Shown piece after piece: positions 28,001 to 33,989 of a stretch of 64,000 bases of DNA. The stretch spans positions 248,001-312,000 of the forward strand of contig JAHBUK010000001.1 in the NCBI GenBank assembly GCA_019638115.1. Direction: 5' to 3'. The position numbers were made by a program, and so were the translations under genes. The notes beneath the pieces are model-generated. The model worked only from the letters and a program-made list of their open reading frames with translations, had not been told where the DNA came from and ran no database searches. Position 1 is the first letter of the stretch, and each line of letters starts with the position of its first letter. The stretch is from Flavobacteriales bacterium. Lineage in GTDB: Bacteria; Bacteroidota; Bacteroidia; Flavobacteriales_F; PHOS-HE28.

Positions 28001-29247
28001 CGACCACGCTGAGCATCACGCTCCAGGCACCGGAACCCGTTCAAGGCACCTTGGTGGCAAGCTCACAGCCCAGCGGAACCAGCATCTCCTGCCAAGGCGC
28101 GAATGATGGAAGCATCAATGCGTCGATCAATGGCGGTACCGGACCTTACACCCTTGCATGGATCGGGCCTGATGGCTTCACCTCCGACCTCGGCATGCTT
28201 GAAGCGTTGGCCCCAGGAGTCTATTGCCTGGAAGCAACCGATGCATTCGGATGTTCCTTCAGCGACTGCATCACCATCACCGAACCACAAGCCTTGTCCG
28301 CAAGTGCAACAGCGGTGCACGCTGAGTGCGGAAATGCGAACGGAGCGGTACAGCTTGTCGTGAACGGCGGTAGCGCCCCCATGACGTATGCCTGGAACAA
28401 TGGCAGCACGGCTCAGGACCTGAGCGGTTTGGAGCCTGGCAATTTCGAAGTACTGATCAGTGATGCCAATGGCTGCACCGCCGTGGCCAGTGCTCTGGTC
28501 ACCGGAACGCCTGCCGTATCCGCGGAAGGCATCACCACCAACAACTTGTGCTTCGGCGATGCCACAGGCACCATCGATCTCGAGTTGACCAGTGGCATCG
28601 CACCCTTCCAGGTTCTATGGAACACCGGCGCCACGGGCAATTCGTTGAGCGGCCTTTCCGCTGGATCCTATTCCGTGGTGATCACGGATGCGAACGGATG
28701 CACCTTCACTGCGAGCTATGTGGTATCCCAGAAGGACGAACTGCATATCGACCTGCAACCCTACACGCACACCAATGGCTACAACATTTCCATGTACCAA
28801 GGGAATAGCGGCAGCGTCCAAACCTCGGTGAGCGGCGGTACGGCACCCTACAGCTACGCCTGGTCCAATGGGGCCAATACGCCGGACCTGTTCAACCTGT
28901 CCGCTGGCACTTACCTGCTGGAGGTGACCGATGCCAATGGATGCACTGCACAGCTTTCCATTACCCTTACCGAACCAAGCGACCTGGAGATGCCAACGGG
29001 CTTCAGCCCCAACGGCGATGGCGCCAACGACTTCTTCTTCATCCGCGGCTTGGATGCTTACCCGGCCAACACCTTCGTGGTCCTGAACCGCTGGGGGAAC
29101 GTGGTATACGACCGGCTCAATTACAGGAACGACTGGCGTGGCGAGAACACCCAGGGACAGGACCTTCCCAACGGCACCTACTTCGTGATCCTGAAAGTGG
29201 ACGAAGGAAGCAGGACTTTGCAGGGATACGTCGATCTCCGTCGTTGA
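22003..29247 (+). CDS. Giant SprB-type repeat adhesin with choice-of-anchor L domain and T9SS gliding-type C-terminus
   Basis: The 2414-residue protein has a signal peptide (cleavage near GAPVTAQ), then a choice-of-anchor L domain at about 25-270 (SGVLLTSGN, FNFAFASEEYNEWVGS, NDVFGFFISGPG). A Calx-beta-like segment and an Ig-like stretch reach about 460. Next come 23 SprB-type repeats of about 80 residues (about 463-2325), each with a CxG-type start, GGTAPYxYxW, AGTYxVxVTDANGC and two cysteines. The end (2327-2414) is the gliding-associated C-terminal domain: FSPNGDGANDFFFI, NRWGNVVYD, NGTYFVIL. T9SS export to the cell surface follows from this domain. SprB itself carries gliding in flavobacteria; whether this cell glides cannot be told. 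It is coupled to the 121-aa gene upstream, and PorP/SprF follows 21 bases later. Confidence 0.92.
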   Translation: MIRSAMRDQLLQRLWANTTRKAAIGLTLLMGAPVTAQLTVSPQTDLQELARTISGPGVQIANPVIDCHGSGYGEFTYAGQVLGLSSGVLLTSGNIANAVGPNTVENRTFQAQTPGNALLNTVTGRTTYDACRFEFDVIPGGDTLRFNFAFASEEYNEWVGSQYNDVFGFFISGPGIDGDPGIAPHMNIALVPNTEQAVTINNVNNGSNQEYYHDNVGGQHIQYDGITRGLQAVAVVQPCQTYRLQLIVADASDRKFDSGVFVERIQSNSVTMEAFTVSGFPNIIEGCNPGVVRFTRQNVTPDPLVVPFFLGGDAVNGLDYPLIGDPSPQVAKLATIPAGMASVDVAIDAFADGIAEGIENIRVYLGSTTCPGFYLDSLDILVQDSLFGTVNAPLSICPGGSAQLLASGGLTYSWSPATGLNNATIADPIASPASNTSYTVTISAGDCTSALNTSITINNVTLSAVTTRPLCNGQGNGAINLSVSGGTAPYEYAWTGPNGFQANTEDLTNIAAGTYTVTVADATGCVRTQSFNVGAPAALAITLTPSILPFGQNIACHGSSTGSLDLSISGGTAPYSISWTGPNGFSSNTEDLSSLPAGTYSVLVTDMNGCTASGERTLSEPPAMQVSFSGISMVGCHGTSTGSASAGIAGGIPPYSYSWNSSPVQTSATATDLAAGIYTVTVTDGYGCTSTGQLAITEPQAPLQASITDLVNVSHCQGAPSPSGSALALANGGTAPYSYVWNTTPAQQSAQVLFSAGGTYQVVITDDNGCSAQASVNVTATSQAIASISSVSNSSCFGVSDGSLTVEVTGGGAVNSITWNTTPPQIGATATDLSPGNYSATIVHADGCTTLVDGTIGGPAAAMQVSIQDVADVNCFGSATGSASVIATGGTAPYTYAWSTGPAQLDATATGLESGSYTVTVTDAAGCNAAASTTIGGPAQALSVGITGFTNVLCFETAQGTASAQAQGGTAPYTYTWNTTPAQFGPNASELAEGTWVVDVVDANGCTAATSVAIGGPQFGIDAYFEEVTHITCHGANDGSATVSASGGSNSFTITWNTAPPIIGHTATGLSAGMYEVEIVDNNGCDTPKYIHVEILESAEPLTINLAITPATCTAAADGSIDLTISGGTPVHTIVWSDQYGNSTGTEDLSDLDVDTYFLSVTDAYGCRIDTSATIIALDVLGVSANVVQIPCTGLSNGALEAVATDGLAPFQYNWTGPDSYVATGASISDLDEGTYNVTLTDGSGCSVSTSVTLTASNPPTLLLQATTYIGGANTSCAGTDDASVDLTIVGGTAPFTILWTDGLGFTSTDVDISDIGAGAYQVHVTDANGCTASELILLNAPAALGVLGTVSDSNGYAVSCAGGSDGNIELNIFGGTAPYTTSWSNGASTTSNTGLGAGTYSVEITDANGCTATTSFQLEDPAPLEASVEITILPGGAALSCAGGNDGSFSTSIEGGTAPYLIAWNGPGGFSSSADVLTDLVAGTYNLIVTDLNGCSTSTSAVLSEPAPVTIQLNTTTYNGGFHIACNGEASGSISASVAGGTGALTLTWTGPDGFVASGNTISDLVAGTYVVMATDANGCHASNSITLTEAPLLEVDLVVAQYGAFEVSCLGNDGSIMANINGGTPQFEVSWTGPNGAASTDLLFSGLAQGSYHLVITDANGCIFQDDLLLQAPPALTASFTSTAAPCAGGTGDLAVLAQGGNGNFSYSWSGPGGFTSQDQSLNDVQAGNYALLLTDGLGCTATFQTTVGQATALGSGTYVSQYGNYNIACAGDSTGVIELTPQGGNAPYTVNVSGPHGYQLAGTSHNGLHAGSYSVTITDTNGCSMDTTITLTAPEIGVTAVLDISIYPSGTNISCHGASDGWINATVIGGEGPFSFFWRGPDSLEFTTPFIDGLPAGDYAYELVVTDANECSFFTEVTLIEPDEALSANYTTSAFGDHELSCSTSNDGSVAVNVQGGNGATTISWSGPDGFSDSTFDPSGLAPGNYEAVMVDMNGCTTTLSITLQAPEPVQGTLVASSQPSGTSISCQGANDGSINASINGGTGPYTLAWIGPDGFTSDLGMLEALAPGVYCLEATDAFGCSFSDCITITEPQALSASATAVHAECGNANGAVQLVVNGGSAPMTYAWNNGSTAQDLSGLEPGNFEVLISDANGCTAVASALVTGTPAVSAEGITTNNLCFGDATGTIDLELTSGIAPFQVLWNTGATGNSLSGLSAGSYSVVITDANGCTFTASYVVSQKDELHIDLQPYTHTNGYNISMYQGNSGSVQTSVSGGTAPYSYAWSNGANTPDLFNLSAGTYLLEVTDANGCTAQLSITLTEPSDLEMPTGFSPNGDGANDFFFIRGLDAYPANTFVVLNRWGNVVYDRLNYRNDWRGENTQGQDLPNGTYFVILKVDEGSRTLQGYVDLRR
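23392..28975 (+). repeat. Coding array of 23 SprB-type repeats
   Basis: Counting the NGC-type closing motif (variants ATGC, GYGC, ANEC and others) gives 23 units of about 80 residues. At the DNA level the units are diverged, so this is an old protein-level expansion and not a recent tandem duplication. Unit 18 has ANEC in place of NGC. Two subtypes are visible: units with a TGPNGF or TGPDGF turn, and units with WNTTPAQ/WSNG turns. Confidence 0.85.
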
Positions 29248-29268
29248 CCCCGATAGAACGTCAAGATC

Positions 29269-30201
29269 ATGAGAACCATCCGAAACATCTTTCTGACAGC
29301 CTCGCTCCTTGTGGGCCCGGTGGTCGCGCATGCACAGCAGGAGGTGATGGTGAGCCAATACATGTTCAATGGGCTCTTCCTCAACCCGGCCTATGCGGGC
29401 AGCCATGGCTATATGAGCGGCAGCTTGTTGCACAGGGCCCAATGGCTGCAAGTGGAAGGTGCTCCACGCACGAGCATGCTCGCGCTTGATGGCCCCCTGA
29501 TGAACGGCAAAATGGGCCTCGGCTTCTCCATGGTGCATGACCAGATCGGCGTAAGCCGTGATCTGGACATGGCCGCACACTACGCCTACCATTTGCGCTT
29601 ATCCGAAGGCAGCGTGCTCTCACTCGGCCTTCGCGCAGGTTTGTCCCTTTACTCTGCCAGACTATCCGATCTGGTATACTGGGACCAGTCCGACCAGGTG
29701 TTCCAGAACAACATCCAGAACCAACCCGTGGGCAAGTTCGGCTTCGGCATCTATTGGTACGACCGCACCAGTTACGTGGGGCTTTCCATCCCCAACATCT
29801 ATGCGGCGGACGGCAAGCTCACAACGGACCTCGCCACATCGCCGGACCACTATTTCACGCAGCACTACTACCTCCACGCAGGCAAGGTGTTCCCACTGAA
29901 CGAAGTGTTCGACATCAAACCGAGCACCTTGGTGAAATACCTGCCCAACGCACCGGTGCAAGCCGACGTGAACTGCAACTTGCTCTACAAGGAACGGGTC
30001 TGGTTCGGTGTGGGCTACCGCTCCGGGGACTCCTTCGTGAGCATGGTGGAGTACCAAGTGGACCACCGTCTGCGGATCGGGTATGCTTATGACATGAGCA
30101 CATCGCGCCTTCGCAATTACACCAGCGGAAGCCACGAGGTGATGCTCGGCATGGACTTCGGCCGTGAGCTCGTGAAGATCAAGACGCCACGCTACTTCTG
30201 A
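29269..30201 (+). CDS. PorP/SprF family T9SS outer-membrane protein
   Basis: PorP/SprF proteins are outer-membrane barrels that work with T9SS; SprF is needed to deliver SprB to the surface. The 310-residue protein has a signal peptide (cleavage near VVAHAQ) and the family start QYMFNGLFLNPAYAGS. Repeated strands follow, and a late segment KYLPNAPVQADVNCNLLYKERVWFGVGYRSGDS matches the PorP C-terminal pattern. Genes of this family commonly sit next to their CHU_C-type adhesin, as here. The likely cargo is the 2414-residue adhesin just upstream. The next gene begins at its stop codon (TGATG). Confidence 0.94.
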   Translation: MRTIRNIFLTASLLVGPVVAHAQQEVMVSQYMFNGLFLNPAYAGSHGYMSGSLLHRAQWLQVEGAPRTSMLALDGPLMNGKMGLGFSMVHDQIGVSRDLDMAAHYAYHLRLSEGSVLSLGLRAGLSLYSARLSDLVYWDQSDQVFQNNIQNQPVGKFGFGIYWYDRTSYVGLSIPNIYAADGKLTTDLATSPDHYFTQHYYLHAGKVFPLNEVFDIKPSTLVKYLPNAPVQADVNCNLLYKERVWFGVGYRSGDSFVSMVEYQVDHRLRIGYAYDMSTSRLRNYTSGSHEVMLGMDFGRELVKIKTPRYF

Positions 30202-32099
30202 TGCGCATCAACATGAAAAAGCTACTGTACCTTCTGCTGCCCATCGTCGGTCTGGCGTCCTGCACTCAACATCGCCTCGCCCAAGCGGACAAGGCTTACG
30301 ACCGAATGGCCTATGCACAGGCTTCTCGCCTGTACGACAAGTACCTACTGAAAGAACAGGACCGTGCGGCCACCCTTCGTGCAGCTGATGCATACCACCG
30401 CCAGAACCAGTTGCACCAAGCAGCGGAGCGGTATGCCAACGCAGAACGCATAAGTGCACTGCAAGGTGCCGATGCACTGCGCAATGCACAGGTTCTTCAG
30501 AGTTTGGGAGAGCTGGCCGAGGCCAACCGCATGACCGACCGTGTGCTCCTCAACGACCCGGATGACCTTCTTGCACTTGCATTGCGAAGCGCTGCTCAAG
30601 AACGATCGACCTTCTTCCAGGACAGTTCGCTGTTCACCGTAACACCGCTTGAGCTGCAAGGAATCGCCAGTGCTTTCTGCGCTGTTCCATACCGGGAAGG
30701 ACTCGTGTTCGCGGGCGAAAAAAGCACCTCCACTTCCAAGGAAAACCCTTGGAACGGCATGTCCTTCCTGGACCTGTACACCACCAGCTCCCGCGATGGA
30801 GCGAGTTGGAGCCATCCCACCGCCCTACCCGGTTCGGTCAACGGCAGGTTCCACGACGGACCGGCCACATTCAGCGCTGATGGCAAGGTGATGTACTTCA
30901 CCCGCAGCGACTATTACAAGTTCCGTTTGAACAAGGACGGCAGTGCCGTAAGCCATTTGAAGCTCTTCCGCGCTGAACAGGATGCGCTGGGGAACTGGAG
31001 CGACATCCACCAGTTCAAATGGAACGGCGATGAGCACTCCACTGGCCATGCAGCGCTCAGCGCGGATGGGCAGACCCTCTACTTCATCAGCGATATGCCG
31101 GGTGGTCTTGGTGGCACGGACATCTATCGCAGTGCTTGGGATGGCGAAGGCTGGGGCGCACCCCGGAACCTGGGCCCCACGATCAACACGCCGGGGAACG
31201 AGATGTTCCCCACGTTGCATGGCGATACCCTGTTCTTCTCGTCCAATGGCCGCGCCGGACTGGGGGGCTTGGACCTCTTCAGGAGCCACTACAATGGAAG
31301 CGAATGGAGCACGCCAGTGAACCTGAACTATCCGCTCAACACATCCTTTGATGATTTCGCGTTCGTGCCACCAGGTGCCGACGGCGTAGGCTACCTCAGC
31401 AGCAATCGCAAAGGGGTCGATCGCATTTTCCGATTCACGGAGAACGACCCCACCCTTGCTGTGACCGGTATTTTCCTGAACGATGCCACGGATGAACCGA
31501 TGGCCGACGTGGAAGTGAAATTACTCGACCTCACCACCGGAGAGATCATGAAGGTGATGACCAATTCGGACGGCACCTATTTCTTCCCCTTGCAGAAAGG
31601 ACACGCATACCGGGTGTCTGGCGGGAAGGACGGAATGTTCACCGAAAGCAGGGACATTCAAACGGCAGGACAACGCATCAGTCGCACTTACCGCGAAGAC
31701 TTCGAGTTGAAGGAAGTGGTGATCGACAAACCGATCGTGGTGGAGAACATCTACTACGACTACGACCGCTGGGACATCCGTGCCGATGCCGCTGTAGAAT
31801 TGGACAAGCTCGCACGCGTGTTCATCGACAACCCGGAACTTTCCTTCGAGCTGAGCTCACACACCGATAGCCGCGCCAGTGATCTGTACAACTTGGTGCT
31901 CAGTGAAGCACGTGCCAACAGCGCCGTGGACTACCTGATCAGAAAAGGCGTTAACCCCGACCGCATTACAGCCAAAGGCTATGGCGAAAAACGCTTGGTG
32001 AACCGCTGTCGCGATGGTGTGGAATGCTCCGAGGTGGAGCACCAGGCCAACCGTCGCACCGAGTTCAAGGTTACTCGCGTTTCAACTGGAACGCCGTAA
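30201..32099 (+). CDS. PorE-like OmpA lipoprotein (TPR, PD40 propeller, CarboxypepD-like, OmpA)
   Basis: The 632-residue protein has a lipobox LASC and a TPR-like helical stretch (about 25-100). A PD40/WD40-like propeller follows (about 150-420, with FSADGKVMYFTRS and LSADGQTLYFIS). Next comes a carboxypeptidase-regulatory-like beta domain (about 428-510), and then an OmpA C-terminal domain (about 520-632) with SSHTDSRAS and LSEARANSAVDYL, which should bind peptidoglycan. This order matches PorE, a T9SS protein of Porphyromonas gingivalis that links outer-membrane T9SS parts to peptidoglycan. The first ATG overlaps the PorP stop; an ATG at 30213 gives an equally good signal. It is the last gene of the operon, followed by a strong hairpin. 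Confidence 0.9.
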   Translation: MRINMKKLLYLLLPIVGLASCTQHRLAQADKAYDRMAYAQASRLYDKYLLKEQDRAATLRAADAYHRQNQLHQAAERYANAERISALQGADALRNAQVLQSLGELAEANRMTDRVLLNDPDDLLALALRSAAQERSTFFQDSSLFTVTPLELQGIASAFCAVPYREGLVFAGEKSTSTSKENPWNGMSFLDLYTTSSRDGASWSHPTALPGSVNGRFHDGPATFSADGKVMYFTRSDYYKFRLNKDGSAVSHLKLFRAEQDALGNWSDIHQFKWNGDEHSTGHAALSADGQTLYFISDMPGGLGGTDIYRSAWDGEGWGAPRNLGPTINTPGNEMFPTLHGDTLFFSSNGRAGLGGLDLFRSHYNGSEWSTPVNLNYPLNTSFDDFAFVPPGADGVGYLSSNRKGVDRIFRFTENDPTLAVTGIFLNDATDEPMADVEVKLLDLTTGEIMKVMTNSDGTYFFPLQKGHAYRVSGGKDGMFTESRDIQTAGQRISRTYREDFELKEVVIDKPIVVENIYYDYDRWDIRADAAVELDKLARVFIDNPELSFELSSHTDSRASDLYNLVLSEARANSAVDYLIRKGVNPDRITAKGYGEKRLVNRCRDGVECSEVEHQANRRTEFKVTRVSTGTP

Positions 32100-32116
32100 G
32101 CTCCAAGATGCTGAGA

Positions 32117-32156
32117 CCAAAGGAAAGGCCCGGATCGCTCCGGGCCTTTCCTTTGG
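32117..32156. terminator. Perfect 18-bp hairpin terminator ending the adhesin operon
   Basis: The arms at 32117-32134 and 32139-32156 pair perfectly over 18 bases around a tcgc loop. The distal arm ends in pyrimidine-rich cctttccttt on both strands, so it can serve the plus-strand operon and the minus-strand gene ending at 32315. Confidence 0.8.
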
Positions 32157-32314
32157 ACGCTCCATGCACTAAGGTTCCCTGATCCGCACGCCTCCACTCG
32201 TCAGTTCCACTCCGCCAACGTCGCTGCATACGCCCAGCTACGTGACCGGCTTGCGCATCATCTCGCCATGAAATGTCGGCGCATCCGCTTCAGTCATTAA
32301 ATATCCACGCGGGC

Positions 32315-33856
32315 TTATTTCCCTGCCTTCCGATGTCGCTTTCTCACCACCTCGGCAAAGGGCACTCCTTCCACGTTTCCCTCCACCCAGGCCATCACAT
32401 CGAAGTACTTCAACACCAAACCCTCGTTGGCATCCTGCAACAACTCCGTGAACTTCTCGTGCATACCACTGAAGATCTGCTTACGTATGGCGGGATCCGT
32501 GGCTCGGGCCAGCTTCTTCACGCCTTCCATAAGGGTGTTCTCCACTTCGTGCGCCCGGTGTCGCTTGCTTAGGAAGCGTTGCGTGGAACGCACGATGTAT
32601 TCCAGCAGGTCGTAATTCCCCAGTTCATAGTGCAACACCAGGTTGAACAGCCGGGCATACGTGAAGATGTCCTGCCGCAACGTGGGCTCGTTGTCGTTGA
32701 GCACCTTGTTGAGCCAGAAGAGGGCCTTGTTGTGTTGGCCGGCTCCGAAATGCACGCAGGCCAATGCGAAGTGGAACTCCAACTCGTGCTCCTTGTGGAG
32801 CCGCGTTCCCATTTCCTCCATTCCCTCCAACACCGGGTCCACCAGTGCCAGCGCCTTCTCCTGATCGCCGGAACGATCGAACAAGCGCAATTCGCTGAGG
32901 TAGCTGGCCACAAAGATCTGCGTCTCGATGTTGGGCCCCACGAAACCCGGACTACCCGGCAGTTCCCGCATGCGCTGGATGTTCTTGCGGGCGCTCGCGA
33001 GGTCCATCAACTCGATCTGGCAATTGATGATGTAGTGCACCGTACGGATGTAGCGCTTGGGGAGGTCCGCCTTGATGGTGGGATTGTCATCGAGTATCTG
33101 CTGCACACGGAGGAACTTCTCCAAGCTGGTGGCCCAATCGCGCTTGGCCCACTGGCAAAAGCCCTGGGTGTAGTAGCAGATGGTGGCTGCGCGCCTGGAA
33201 AGCGCGGTGTTCTTCTCCCGGATCAGCGGATGCTCACTGATCTCTTCCACCATGGCATGCTCCTCCTCATTGCGCACGTAGCCGCCGCTGCGGAACACGT
33301 AGTTGATCTTGGAGTAGAGGATGTGGTATGCGGCCAGGTTGCGCAACTTCTCGATCACCTCACGCTCCTCCTCGATCAGAGCATCCAGGTCCTTGGTGAA
33401 CTCGCCTGATTCGTAAGCCTCCTCAAGCAGCATCTTTTCCCAGCTCAACAGCTCGAACCAGTAGTAGAAACGCTCGTTCTCCTTGGCGATCCGTTTGGCC
33501 CGGTGCAGCAGTTTGTTGCACTCCACATAGAGCGCCTTCTGGTAAAGGATCTCGATGTTCTTGATCTCCTGTTTCAGGATCCCGCTAACGGAGCTTTCCG
33601 CGTGGTAGGCCCGCAGTGCCTTCAGGATCAATTTGTACAGGTGGTTCTTCTCCGAGGGAAGGTGCTTGATGAAGGTCTCCTTCGCGAAGGTCTTCTTCAA
33701 GGCCTCTTCGTCGTAGACCTTCTGTTTGTCCACCGCATCGAAGATGCGCAGGTAGTTCTTCTCTCCGGATTGCAACGCGGAGTGTAGCTTGAAGAATCGC
33801 TTCTCGGACTTGGTCAAGGACTTGACCAGATCGTGTAGTTCGGTGCTTGGTTTCAT
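32315..33856 (-). CDS. Helical-repeat (TPR-like) protein of unknown function
   Basis: The 513-residue protein has no signal peptide or membrane segment and is almost entirely helical, with charged amphipathic helices that recur every 35-40 residues (for example the stretches around EKALALVDPVLEG and HNKALFWLNKVLND), as in TPR proteins. It ends in a basic tail (RKRHRKAGK). I do not recognise a named family, though similar proteins of this length occur in Flavobacteriales as I recall. The start at MKPSTELHDLV is preferred over a TTG at 33892. Its promoter box faces that of the T9SS-exported M1 peptidase in a short shared gap. A role in the cytoplasm as a scaffold is only a guess. Confidence 0.72.
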   Translation of the reverse strand: MKPSTELHDLVKSLTKSEKRFFKLHSALQSGEKNYLRIFDAVDKQKVYDEEALKKTFAKETFIKHLPSEKNHLYKLILKALRAYHAESSVSGILKQEIKNIEILYQKALYVECNKLLHRAKRIAKENERFYYWFELLSWEKMLLEEAYESGEFTKDLDALIEEEREVIEKLRNLAAYHILYSKINYVFRSGGYVRNEEEHAMVEEISEHPLIREKNTALSRRAATICYYTQGFCQWAKRDWATSLEKFLRVQQILDDNPTIKADLPKRYIRTVHYIINCQIELMDLASARKNIQRMRELPGSPGFVGPNIETQIFVASYLSELRLFDRSGDQEKALALVDPVLEGMEEMGTRLHKEHELEFHFALACVHFGAGQHNKALFWLNKVLNDNEPTLRQDIFTYARLFNLVLHYELGNYDLLEYIVRSTQRFLSKRHRAHEVENTLMEGVKKLARATDPAIRKQIFSGMHEKFTELLQDANEGLVLKYFDVMAWVEGNVEGVPFAEVVRKRHRKAGK

Positions 33857-33902
33857 ATGCTTGCAGGCATGTGGCGAAGCTCGGGATCCCAAGCCTCTAT
33901 TC

Positions 33903-33910
33903 CAAAGTTA
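33903..33910 (-). promoter_or_regulatory. -7 box for the helical-repeat gene
   Basis: The minus strand reads TAACTTTG. It lies about 50 bases before the ATG at 33856, facing away from the second TAACTTTG box at 33969. Confidence 0.6.
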
Positions 33911-33968
33911 GGGATCCAAAGGCTCAATTGTCCACATTCGCACTAACGAAGCCCATGGATCGCCCAGC

Positions 33969-33976
33969 TAACTTTG
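33969..33976 (+). promoter_or_regulatory. -7 box for the T9SS-exported M1 peptidase
   Basis: TAACTTTG lies 13 bases before the ATG at 33990. An ATG at 33981 is only four bases from the box, likely at or before the transcript start, which argues for 33990 as the real start. Confidence 0.65.
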
Positions 33977-33989
33977 GAACATGGTGAAA

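Noticed and set aside
23392..28975. Possible DNA satellite or phase-variable tandem array in the adhesin
   Set aside because: The units are similar as protein but diverged as DNA, with no perfect long repeats; slippage or recent expansion is not supported.
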